Of a DNA stretch of 64,000 nucleotides, positions 49,030 to 59,614 are shown piece by piece. Every line of letters begins with the position of its first letter. Position 1 is the first letter of the stretch. The DNA is taken from assembly GCA_016584495.1 (NCBI GenBank), contig WAID01000012.1, positions 62,001 through 126,000 on the forward strand, written 5' to 3'. This DNA is from Celoporthe dispersa. Its lineage: Eukaryota > Ascomycota > Sordariomycetes > Diaporthales > Cryphonectriaceae. Under the pieces are notes generated by a model, which had not been told where the DNA came from, made no database searches, and saw only the letters and a list, made by a program, of their open reading frames with translations. The translations under genes and the position numbers were made by a program.

Positions 49030-52000
49030 ATGGCTACCGATCATGATGCGCTCCTTGACCGCGTTCTGCCCGGGCACGTCAGCAGCAAGAGCGCCATCAA
49101 CGAGGCCCAGCGATCCATCGCCGAGCTCGACTGGGACGACTCAGACTGCCTAGACCCGGAGCCTGGAGCAACCACGCCGCGCTCAGGGCGCACAATGACC
49201 AGCACCACCAGCGATGTCAGCTACACCGGCCGCAGCGGCGGCCTTTCCCCCTCCACGCAGCAGGCGCGTCATCTTGCCGGACGCGTCTGGCGGTAGTCCC
49301 GGTGTATCAGGAGAACAAATGGCCGAGAGCGACGAGGCCGGCTCTTCCGAGACATTATCCACAGGCCGCACTTCCAGACCATTCTCCGATGGTATAAGGA
49401 GCAAGAAGTCGTCAGAGAGAGGAGACCGTGGGAGATCAGGCGCTCACGCGGCGCAAGCCACCAAGATGGTCCCCAGCAAAGCCTCCCGACAGCGGATGTC
49501 AGGGGTGAGCAGCAGGGACCACCATCCCGTCGACGTTCCATCCAGACAGTCGTCAAGATCAGAGAACCAACTGAACGGCAACAACGGCATGGCTACTTTT
49601 GGGATCATCACGGAACCGAGTGTGACAGAGCCTTATCAGAGTAGAGTCCGTGTCATCGTGGAAGAGGAGGAGGAGGAGGAGGAGGAGGAGGAGGAGGAGG
49701 AGGAGGAGGAGGAGGAGGAGGAGGAGGAGGAGGGAAAGGAGAAGGACGAAAAAGATGGCGGTGATGATTATGAGGAAAGGGAGGAGGAGGAGGAGGAGGA
49801 GGAGAGAGAAGGCAAGGTTGTTGATGATCACAGGTCAGTAAAGGTGTCCATGGGAAGTATCAACCACCCACCAGAAACATCTTCTACTCCACCGCCAATC
49901 CCAGGCGCTAGGCCGACTCGCCTATTCTTGCACGACGACTTTGGAGAGCAGGAAGAGGAGGAGATGGTGGTGGAGGAAGGCGAAGACCTTGACGTTGAGA
50001 GCGGTTCAGACTCGGAGTATGACGGCCACGGAAGGCGACTGGGCTCGGCATTCCGGATCCACCAAACCTACGAGAGTCCACGGAGAAACACGTCTTCCAA
50101 AACCAGGGACGGGAGAGCAGACAGCCTGGTCAGTGACAGGCCACAGAGTCACCATGGCTTTGCGCAATCGAGAGCCAGGCCTGGCCCGGGTGGTGCGATG
50201 GGTTCGGTGAACCACCGCGACTTGAGGGCACCGACACAGAACCATGTCCAGCCCATTCTGGCGAGCGCCCGGCGCGTCGAGGATCGAGGCCAGCACCACC
50301 AGACACACCACCCAAAGGCGTTTCGAGGTGTCAACAACGCCATGTACAGCAGCAGCAGCCACTCGGCAGGGGAGGCGACACAGCGAAGATGAGATCTGTG
50401 TCCGACAATCCACCCCGTGCGGGACCGTCGGCAGCAGTACAGCGTCGCAGTCCAATAATAACATGCCGGACTTCTTCAGCAACAACATCTTCCAGATCGT
50501 CCTCCACGATCCCGCCACAGCCCACCGGCTCCTCAGGTTCAGCGAGACACGTCTCTGTGCCGAGAACGTCGAGTTTCTCACCAGGGTGGACGCGTACAAG
50601 ACAACGCTGAACGACCTGGCCGGCCAGATGGCATCCATCCACAAGACATTTCTCTTTCCAGGCTCGCATAGCCAGATCAGCGCGAGCGGAGGTCTTCTCA
50701 AGCGGGCTCACAAGGAGATCAAGTCGCTCGTCAACCAGGCTCTCCCGTCCATGGAGACCGTGTTCACAGACCTCCAGGATCAGGTTGAGATGCTCGTCTT
50801 CCAGGACATCTACCCCCGTTTTGTCCGGCACCAGCTGGCACTAAGCGCGACCAGGGCGCTTGGGAGCGATCGGTTCAGGTACCAAGGCCTCGGAGATTGT
50901 TTCTGCCTTACCAATCCAAAGTAAGTCGAGCCTCGACGGTGACGACACCACGACGACAGGAGCATGCTTATGACGACCTGGACGAGCGACGGCGTGCTGA
51001 CCTTTGGGGGCTTGGGTGCCCATCATTTTTCACAGTATGGCAGACAACCCGATCGTTTTTGCGTCAGATGGCTTCGTCAAGGTAACCGGGTACACACGCC
51101 CAGAGATTATTCCCAGGAACTGCAGGTTTCTCCAGGGCGCCCAGACAGACCGCCGGCCGGTCCAGCTCCTCAAGAAGTCCATCCATGAGCGCAAGGAGAG
51201 CGTCGAGCTTCTTCTGAACTACAAGAAGAACGGCAGCCCCTTCTGGAATCTTCTCTATGTCGGTAGGTCATGACAGCGAAAAAGAAACAGACCCGGCCAC
51301 ACGGCGTGATTGTGACGACTTGTCTAACTTGTGGGCACGCTCGCTGCTGTAGCACCGCTCTTCAACTCCAAGGGCGAGACGGAGTTCTTCCTCGGCGGTC
51401 AGGTGAACTGCTCGACAACGATCCATAACAACGTCGACGTCATGAAGGTCTTGTCCGCATCCGACACGAGCGAGGCCGCTGAGGATATCGCCTTGCTCAA
51501 GGCCTCGCCCACGACCAGCAGGCAGCCTCTGCGGCCGTCAGCGCGACGTGCTCTGCTCAAGGCCCTGGGGGTCCGGCAGGCCGAGCAGGTATCCGTGATT
51601 GATGGCGATGCCGGCATGGAAAATAGTGTGCTTGAGCGCATGCAAGGCCAAGAACTGAGCTCCCAGATGAAAGAGTTCTACTCTGCGTACTCAAAGGTGA
51701 GCGTGCCTCAAAAGCCAAGGCGGTGTGGACTGTGTGTGTGCGCGCGTGCGCGTGCACTGACTGTTATATTCATCATCTCACAATGGTTCCCAGTATCTTG
51801 TGGTCCGCGCGAGCAATTTTGTCATCGAGTTTTATTCCGAGGGCGTCGTGGAGGCTCTCAACCCTGCCAACATGGCCAGTACCATGGTCGCAGGCAGCGA
51901 CGTCTTCAGGTTTTTCGGACAGAACATGATCTCCAAACAGTCTGATTACAAGGTGCGGGTTCGCAATTCCATCCGAGGCGGTACGCCCGTGAGCACCGCG

Positions 52001-52225
52001 CTCCGCCTGCAAACAAGGAGGTCCGCAGTCTTCCGAGGCGACGAGGCCTTTATGGCACACTGGACGCCTCTGAAGGACGAAAAGGCTTTGTAAGTCTTTG
52101 GAAATCCCATGCAACAACAAAAGGCATTACTGTCAAAGGTCTCCTTCGACATCGGCAACTCCACACTAACTATCGAGTCGCATAGGGTCCACTGGGTCGT
52201 CGTCGCCCTGGCACCCATGCTGTGA
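49030..52225 (+). CDS. RGS-LOV blue-light photoreceptor, frame broken twice in exon 1
   Basis: Fusion of a regulator of G-protein signalling domain with a flavin-binding LOV domain, the architecture of fungal RGS-LOV photoreceptors such as Botrytis BcLOV4, which move to anionic membranes in blue light. Five exons: 49030-50920, 51036-51262, 51353-51696, 51794-52089, 52186-52225 (introns 115, 90, 97, 96 bp). Removing one base from each of the runs at 49247-49251 (C) and 50369-50372 (G) makes all phases agree and gives 931 residues. Residues 1-475 are disordered and carry 24 consecutive Glu. RGS: about 478-610 (FFSNNIFQIVLHDP to VFQDIYPRFV). LOV: about 625-735 with the flavin-adduct Cys in NCRFLQG and the core pieces VFASDGFVKVTGY and NYKKNGSPFWNLLYV. 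A basic amphipathic helix SARRALLKALGV follows near 768, and a second PAS-like or DUF segment ends the protein. Confidence 0.88.
49661..49732 (+). repeat. GAG trinucleotide repeat encoding 24 Glu
   Basis: One GAA followed by 23 GAG codons inside exon 1 of the RGS-LOV gene. A second, shorter Glu tract follows near 49,783-49,803. Trinucleotide repeats of this length are usually polymorphic between strains. Confidence 0.95.
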
Positions 52226-52869
52226 CGGTCGTGAATGGTTGGAAGGTCATCTAGACCTCCAGGTATGGCCATCATGTTCATGTTATCCATCTTTTGATTC
52301 GGGATCTGATCCGTAATTCACGCCATGTACATCCTTCCTTTTCAGCCTTGCGATTTTCATATGTAAGATTTTGATACCCGAATGCGATTTCGACGAGATT
52401 GTCTTACCGGCTGAGAAAAAACTCTCATCTCACTATTGCCCAAGAGATGACGAGTCCTCTCGAAAGCCCTGCGCTTATGAGTGTTGGTTCGGTGAAGAGA
52501 TGATTCGCGACTAGGCAGGACCAGCAGTCTCAGTGTGTGATTTTTCAGGCGTAGCCCTTGTCGATTAATGATAGAGATCCCTAGATGCCGGATGAAACAA
52601 AACAATAGATGTATGTGTGTACCGCCCTTAACAGAAAGACTGCCGACTCCTCTCCTGATGCGGATGCCGACCAAAACGACGCCGCTCCGAGATGAAACAA
52701 AAAGTTCGAGACCCGTCCGACCAAGGTATATAATAAATCTCCTCTAGTTCCATTGTATGCCAACTCATCCCAAACTTCCTATCTGCTGCGAGTCTCCAGA
52801 GCTAGCTGTAGGCGCCGAGATTCTTGTGCAAAAGCCCAGACACAGACGGAGAACGCCATAAGTGGCCGG
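52226..52869. other. Intergenic region between convergent genes
   Basis: 3' flanks of the RGS-LOV gene and the lysophospholipid acyltransferase gene. No coding signal recognised. Confidence 0.5.
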
Positions 52870-54333
52870 TCAGCCCGACATGCGTGCAAGCATGTGCCAG
52901 ATCTTGGCGACGATATTGCCCAACAAGGCAAACACGGCGACGACAACAAAAATCCGCAGGAATTCCCACCAGTACTTGGTGCGGACTTCGGTCTCGATGT
53001 ATTCGTTGTGACCGGTCTTGGCTTGACCCGGCGCGGCGGTCATAGGCGGGAAGCGGCCGGTGCTCACATACGTCTCCATAAGGGCATCCTTCTCATACCA
53101 CCGCTCCAGCAGCCAGGCGTCGAAGCTGTCGTGGTTGTCCAGGGGTATGTCATCGATGCGGAATCGGCGCCAGTAGAAGTTGACAGACTTGGGAGGTCGG
53201 CCCTCGAAGTAGGTGCCAGACAGTGTGAAGTACGCCTCGCCATATCCGCCGCGGCTATAGAGGAGGAGGGAGGTCAGTGGAGATGCTTCGGGGCCCAAGA
53301 TGCCAACCAGGGCCTAAACCTCTATGGCGGCGGACAGAAAAGGACAGGATCGGTACTTACGGGATGCCCTCATAGGCGACGGTGCAGTCGTAGACGTAGT
53401 CGACGGTGCCCTTGAGCTCCTTGAGCACGAAATACATGCCTGAGCTCCGCGGGAGCAGCAGATGTGCACAGTCCTTGATACCGGTCTTTTCTGCCCATTT
53501 CCCGGACTTGACGCGGCCGTTATCGGACAGGTTGGTCCCCTCGGGAAAGAGTAGTAGCCACATGGGGTTCAGATAGTCCCTGCCGTCAGGGGCGGTGTGT
53601 TGCATCTTGAGCTTGCCGAGGCGGTAGGCCATGCGGGGCTGATCGACGGCCATCTTGCGAGACATGAAGATGAACCCGTAGAACATCATACCTGGGCCGA
53701 TGACGGGGATGTACTTGAGGGACTCCTTGAGGATGATGTATAGGTAGCCGTGCATGCGAGGGTTGTTTGCGTAGCCTACCCACCAGAGGTACAGCCAGTC
53801 GGTGTAGATCTGATGGTTTGCTATCATGACCATGCGGTCGGGAAAATCGAACTCGACGCGACCATCCGGGGCGCGGGTGATCTGGCCGGCGACAGAGGGG
53901 TCGCCGCTGATGCGTATCGTGGTGGGACCCCACACCTTGGTCATGGTGACGATCAGGAGCCCGAAGGATTCCTTGGTCAGGGCCATGTAGGCATAGTAGA
54001 GGTCGCGGTTTATCCAGTAGAGGGGGGCACCGATAAATTGGGTGATGTTGATCCTGCAGCAGGAGGCAAGGTCAGCAGGGTGAGCGACCAAGGAGGACAA
54101 GGTGGGAGGGGATCATGAAGACAACGCACGCGACGCAGCAGAGCAGGAAGTAGGCGACGAAGCTGAAGCCGCGGATGAACTGTGTGAGGGCGCTCTTCTT
54201 CTCCCCTGCCCGAGGGGTGATCTATCTTGGAATTATCATCTTGCGTCGCGATGGGTGCTGTTGAGGAGGAGAGATTCGGAGCGGGCGTAGCCTCGGAAGA
54301 AGGCCTTGGCCGCCTGCGCAGGTCGGCGGCCAT
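52870..54333 (-). CDS. Lysophospholipid acyltransferase (LPAAT/LCLAT type), frame broken once
   Basis: Membrane enzyme of the PlsC-like acyltransferase superfamily that re-acylates lysophospholipids. Exons 54130-54333, 53361-54053 and 52870-53254 (introns of 76 and 106 bp) give 426 residues if one base is removed from the G run at 54214-54217. The N-terminus has a Ser/Pro-rich cytosolic stretch and then a membrane segment (FSFVAYFLLCCVA, with a second exon continuing INITQFIGAPLYWIN). Catalytic NHX4D is NHQIYTDW (about residue 147), the second motif is LFPEGTN (about 237). NHQIYTDW is the version seen in the LCLAT/ALCAT-like and yeast Cst26-like branch. The C-terminus has one more hydrophobic segment, FLRIFVVVAVFALLGNIV. 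The start is the ATG that keeps exon phase; an upstream ATG in the same frame also exists. Confidence 0.87.
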
Positions 54334-56061
54334 GATGGAGGCGATGTTGGCGGGGACGGGTTGGCGGTGTGTGGGTGTGCAAATAGTCCGCTTCGCCGAG
54401 AGAGACTGGGGACGGCGAGGAGGAGGAGGCAGAGGAGGATGCGCCGCCGTCGACACTATGATTATGGGAGGAGGTAAGGACAACGAAGGCGGGTTCTAGT
54501 CGTCAGTCGAGGTTCGAGGTTCGAGGTGCGAAGGCGTGAAGACGGTGTGTGTCGTGGGTTTACGATGCTGGGAAGATAGCGTGCACACTCTGTTGTCGTC
54601 GAGGAAGGGAAGCAGAGCAGCAAGACTCTGCTGCAGTGGTGATGCTCCTGATCTCTTGTTCTCTCGCCTTCGAATTTCTTGTCCGTCTCGTGTGTGTCTA
54701 CGGACCGTCGACAGACACTATTCGTTCGCAGCAGCAGGAGGAGGAGGAAGACAACGAGAAGACAGGAGCAGGGTGTGCGATATCAGAAATGCATCTTAAC
54801 AACAAGCCGAGGAGGCTGGTTTTCAGGGAAGGCGTCTTGGTCAGTGAGCTCGGAGCCGAAGTCGAAGGAGGGATGCAATGGAATGCCGTCAGCAGCAGCA
54901 GCAGCACAGCACCAGCAGAAGCTCTGGAAGTAGCACTGGCGCTGGCTCGCTAGCTGGCTGGCTGGCTGGCTGGCTGACTGACTGACTGACTGACCGGCTA
55001 CTGGCTGTTGTTGGTCGTTGATGTGTTGATCATGGAGGGGCAGCGTGACCATTTGACTGCTTTCTTTTGCTCCTCGAGAGCTCAGGTTTGCACGTGCGCA
55101 TCAGAAGTCCCGGCAGATCCGGTATCGAGTACTTGGGTGTTGACGATAACGCCATATGCATGGGGTGTAAGTGGTACGTCACTAAGCCATGCAGGAAGGG
55201 GCCTGCCTCAGTGTACCGTATATTGTAGATCACCTGCTGTCATAGCATGTGCCATAGTAGTACCTGCCTCGGTCGGGGGGGTGGGTGGGTGTGTCTAGGG
55301 GGTGCCTGCCCTGAGGCGTACCGCCAATGAGAACGCTCCTCGGAACAATTCATCCTCCTCATCTCCGCCCATGGTCAGTGCGCATGGAGGGGTTCGGGAT
55401 ACAGAGTAGGTACAACCCTCTCAACAAGAGCAAGAGCCTCAAGTGGGGTTTACATAATTACATACAAACATGACGAACCTGGGGTAACCATTTGAGTCTC
55501 CTCTCCTCCATTGGCCGCTCGACAACATCGTCACATCTGTCCCCTCCTACTCTTTTTTTCTTTTTTTTTGTCTCTCCTCTTTCTTTTTTTCCCTCTTTCT
55601 CTTCTCCCCATCTCCGGCTCCAACCCCATCATCTTCATTACTATTATTACAAGTGTCACTGGCCAGAATATTGCCTCCAAGTACCACCACTCCTTGACTA
55701 CTGCCTCAGACCTCCGACAAGACCTGAACAGGACATCTGGGCCATCATGCAGGCAACCGACTGAGCAGAGGGTCTTTACCACTCTCCAGGACCTCGACCT
55801 GTTTTGGGAGGTGGCACGGCGCATCTCAACTAGAGTATCTCTACTACGACGGCACCAGCACTCGCCGCGCCAGGTCCCCAGCAGGCACCCGCTGTCGTCC
55901 TCCTCCTCGAGCCTCCAGTCTGCAACCTCCACTTCACGCCAGGATGAGAATGTCGGGTCCTCATTGTTGCTCCTCCGTCCTCATCCATCCCGATCACCAC
56001 GCCCGCCGTCTGACCCTCCCTCGGTCCGCTCGTCGCTCCCAGCTACTGCCCCGGGCCGCCG
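54334..56061. other. Divergent promoter region with simple repeats; may hide the NAD kinase 5' end
   Basis: Upstream region of the lysophospholipid acyltransferase and NAD kinase genes. It contains a CTGG/CTGA tetranucleotide repeat near 54,949-54,994 and a T-rich pyrimidine tract at 55,551-55,612. A long plus-strand frame (55511 onwards) has no conserved content at its start and is probably fortuitous, although the real N-terminus of NAD kinase must begin somewhere in 55,700-56,100. Confidence 0.45.
54949..54994. repeat. CTGG/CTGA tetranucleotide repeat
   Basis: About seven CTGG units followed by about five CTGA units in the region between the acyltransferase and NAD kinase genes. Simple sequence repeat with no coding role seen. 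Confidence 0.85.
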
Positions 56062-57427
56062 TCGTCCTTCCGTGAGGATGACCACCGCTGTCTTGCTCAG
56101 GAGGCCATCCGCTGTCTGGCTGGGTGCACCCCCTCCATCCCCCCTGGAGCTGGTCCAGGCCACATATCCGCTCCTTCTCGGCCTCGTCCTGCCTGCGGGA
56201 GATCCGCGACATCTCCAGCCTCCCCGACAGGATCAGCCCTCTGTACCACGAGACCTCGGTGGGGCTGCTCACCCTCCACTGGGACCAGGCGCCCAGGAAT
56301 ATCCTGCTGATCCCCAAGCTCCACGCCCCCAAGGTCGTCCAGGATGCCGTGCGCTTTGCCTGCTACCTGCACGACAACTACCAGGGCATCAACGTCGTCT
56401 TCGAGAGCCGCATCGCCGACCGCGTCCACCGCCAGCTTCCCTTCCCCGTCTACTCGACGGCCCGCAGTGATCCTTCCACCCAGTTCCCCAACAAGATCGA
56501 CCTGGTCACCACCCTCGGCGGCGACGGCACCATCCTCCGCGCCGCCAGCCTGTTCTCCCTCCAGTCCAGCGTGCCCCCATCCTCTCCTTCAGCATGGGCA
56601 CCCTGGGCTTCCTCGGCGAGTGGAAGTTCGAGGAGTTCAAGGACGCCTGGGCCCGTGTCTACACCAGCGGCGATACCCCCGCCCCCGCCAGGCCCAAAGT
56701 CCTCCTGCGCCACCGCCTCAAGGTCGGCGTCTACGACGAGGAGGGCAAGAACATCAACAGCCAGCTCATGCCCACCTCCACCGCCGAGGCCCACCAGAGG
56801 CTGCGCCTCATGCCCCTGAGCGCCGAGCAGGAGGCCGCCCTGGGCATCCCCGGCTGGGAGCCCCCCGTCAAGGTGCCGCCGACCTTCCACGCCGTCAACG
56901 AGCTGCTCCTCCACCGCGGCGGCCAGCCTCACCTTGCCATCATCGACGTCTTTGTCAACAACCACTTCCTGACCGAGGCCATCTGCGACGGCATCCTCGT
57001 CAGCACCCCCACCGGCTCTACCGCCTACTCCCTCAGCGCCGGTGGTGCCATCGTCCACCCCCTGGTCGGCTCCCTGCTCATCACCCCCATCTGCCCCAGG
57101 AGCCTGAGCTTCCGGCCCCTCGTGCTGCCCCTGGACACCAAGGTTGTCCTCCGCCTGAGCGAGAGGAACCGGGGCCGCGAGCTCGAGGTCAGCATCGACG
57201 GCAAGAGGCGCACCGGTGCGAGCCCGGGCATGGAGATCCGCGTGCAGGGAGAGACCATCACGAGGTCTGACGACGGGAGCTGGTCGGGCGGTGTCCCCTG
57301 CGTCATCAGGGACCATCACACCGACGGCACGGAGCCAGCGCCTGGTGAGGACGACGACGATGGCTGGGTCGGTGGGCTCAACGGCCTGCTCAAGTTTAAT
57401 TATCCATTCGGGAAGGAGTCCTCGTGA
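56062..57427 (+). CDS. NAD kinase (ATP-dependent), frame broken; 5' end not resolved
   Basis: Phosphorylates NAD to NADP. The core is clear: TSVGLLTLHWDQAPRNILLIPKL-type strands near 56,250-56,320, catalytic TLGGDGTILRAASLF, then after a break MGTLGFLGEWKFEEF, HAVNELLLHRG, DGILVSTPTGSTAYSLSAGG and ICPRSLSFRPLVLP, all hallmark NAD kinase motifs. The break lies in the five-base C run at 56574-56578, where one base appears missing. A probable second break (C run at 56139-56144) separates an upstream piece (FREDDHRCLAQEAIRC) from the REIRDISSLP helix. The true start codon, perhaps further upstream, could not be fixed. The tail after the core is acidic (EDDDDGWVGG). No introns are needed in the core. 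Confidence 0.85.
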
Positions 57428-57914
57428 GCCGCGTGCGTTGCAGGTGGCGCCAGGTTGGGTGTGGTAGTCATCATCTAGCGAGCATTGCAACTCATTGCCG
57501 ATGCCTTGGAGATTTGGTTTGTTCATTTTGGTGGGCTCTTATTTTATTTTTTTATTTTACATTATCGTCTCGAGATTCTCAGCCTAGGCGGAATCGATAT
57601 CCCCGCGACATATTCCGTTGGACACGAACGAGTGATACGAAAACGAAATGGTTCCCACGAGAGGGAGAATGCATATGCATGTATGTATATAAGTTCCCCA
57701 GCAGGGCAGTTCAAGTATGTATGTAATTAATGTTGCAATATTAGGCAGCTAAGGAGCGTCGAGAAAAGAAGAGCCCACCACATCTTGGACCGAAAAGAGA
57801 AAAAGGCTGAGAGCAGTGGGAGATGTGCGCGGCCTGTGCGGCTGAACACCCCTCACCGGGCAAGACAACACTTGGGAAGGTTGGTGTTTCCAATGTCGTT
57901 GTGTCCATCCATGC
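57428..57914. other. Intergenic region between convergent genes
   Basis: 3' flanks of NAD kinase and the secreted mucin-like gene; T-rich near 57,540. No coding signal recognised. Confidence 0.5.
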
Positions 57915-59614
57915 CTAGTACCTTACTAAGGCTTTCTTCATTTTCTTTCTCACCAGATCCCTCCACGGAAAGGATTGCCCCATCCACTCCCCTGACGGCC
58001 GACCCCGGTCTCCTGAGCGGCCCTTACTATCAGTCCAGGGAGCGCCCCCTCCGCGGTGTCCTTCGTCGCCTGGAGAGCCATCCCCGCCGGCATGTCCGCC
58101 CTCGCCAGGTCTATCGCCCTCTCCGTGTCCTGGATAGTCATCCCCGCCTGGTCCGCCTCCCGCGTAGCCTGTCTCGCCAGGTCGGCCTGAGTCTCCTCCC
58201 TGCCCGCCTCCGTCGCCTCCATAGGGCAGAGGTGTGAACGATGGTGGGCTTGGGGCCGAGCTTGTCGTTGTCTTGAAGGCGGTGGAGAAAGACGATGGCT
58301 CCAGGGATGTGGGCGAGGACGCGGTCGTGTTGGTTACACTTGGGAGTGGGGAGCTGGATGACGATGCAGCCGACGAGAAGGAGGACGTGGGCGACGACGA
58401 GTAGGAAAGGCTGGTGTACCCACTGGCTGCTCCCACAGAGACTGTCGTGGAGTTATAATAGCCTGTCGCCGAGCCTGATGCAGAAGTGATGGTAAAGGTC
58501 TGCGTCACCGTCAGGGTTGTGTCTATCGTGAGGGTAGAGGTGGATTCGCCGGTGCTGCTGGAGGAATTGCTACCCGGGGCTGGTGTGGTGACACTGGCGC
58601 CCGCAGACGTGATGCGCGACGACCAGCTGGCGGTTCTCGAGGACAAGTAGCCAGGGCTTGTCGTCTCGTTTCCCCTGCGGACGGGCGGAGCTGGTCAGGC
58701 CCGGGAGGCTGCTGTTGCTCTGGGCAGTAGAAGCTGCTCCAGCCGAGCTGATGATGGTCTGCGTCGTGCTGAGGGTGATGGTGGACGTGAGGTTCGATGC
58801 GGACGACGAAGGATATCCTGTGCCCTGGCTCGACCACTCAGTCGTGGGCCAAGTCAACGGTGTCGTTGTGGTGTTCAGGTAGACAGTGGACGTGAACACC
58901 GAGGGGCTTGCACCTGTTCCGGTAGTAGAAGACTCGGAAGTATAGGACAAGGGTCCAGTAGACGAAGTATTACTAGGACTGCTCGGCTTCGGGGCACCAG
59001 TACTACGCCCAGTCCCAGTGCCCGTGTGATACCCTCCCCAGGACGAGGTATTACCCCAGGGATAAGTCATGGACGGCGGTGGGGGAGGAGGTGGAGGGAG
59101 TCCCGTGCCAGTCCCATTCCAGGAAGAAGACGATGTCGCGGATTCCGAAACCGAGACCGGGCCGACAGAGGACACACCAGTCGACAGGGGCGCTGTTCCT
59201 GTGCCCTGGGCGGAGGAGACAGAAGTACCATTGCTGTAAGGCCCAGGGCTGCAGGAGGACGGGAGGCTTCCCGTACCGGTGGTAGTGGGCAGTCCAGACG
59301 CCCTGGACGTCAAGGTGCAAGGGATCTGGACCGAGACCGTGACGGTCAACGGCGCACAGGACTCGAGGACCGTCACTGTCTCTGTGACAGTAGGCGTAGG
59401 CCAACCGTATTCCTGTCTGTCCTTGATCGCATCGGGTCTCTCGTTGGCCATCTCATGGCTGAGGACGCTAATTGCTCTTGAGATAGTAGAATTGCTGTGT
59501 CAGTCAAGTCTTGCCTAGGGGAACGACCATCTTGCCTTCCTAAGGAACATAATTATATAAAAAGATTTCTCACCCTATAGCCAGCAGCGCCAGTCGGAAT
59601 AGTGCCACAGGCAT
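57915..59614 (-). CDS. Secreted Ser/Thr-rich mucin-like protein with Gly-rich tail, frame broken once
   Basis: Two exons: 59574-59614 encodes a short hydrophobic leader (MPVALFRLALLAI) that joins 57915-59476 across a 97-bp intron. Removing one base from the three-base G run at 58654-58656 gives 533 residues. The body is Ser/Thr/Gly/Pro-rich with a Pro run (eight to nine residues), TVTVSV-type strands, and PTTTG and SSS repeats, typical of O-glycosylated wall or surface proteins. A dibasic QGKRDD site near the middle could be cut by the Kex2 protease. The last 110 residues are Gly/Asp/Pro-rich with GG-G spacing and end in a basic KKMKKAL. No GPI signal is obvious. No known catalytic domain. 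The frame of the Gly-rich tail is less certain than the rest. Confidence 0.65.

Noticed and set aside
50006..50701. Minus-strand 231-codon frame opposite the RGS-LOV gene
   Set aside because: Overlaps the RGS coding region and shows no recognisable motif.
55511..56470. Plus-strand frame of 319 codons as the N-terminus of NAD kinase
   Set aside because: It starts in a T-rich leader, is low-complexity, and reads the conserved NAD kinase strands in the wrong frame.
56450..57526. Minus-strand frame of 358 codons opposite NAD kinase
   Set aside because: It lies over the conserved NAD kinase motifs and is a by-product of GC-rich codon use; its translation is low-complexity.
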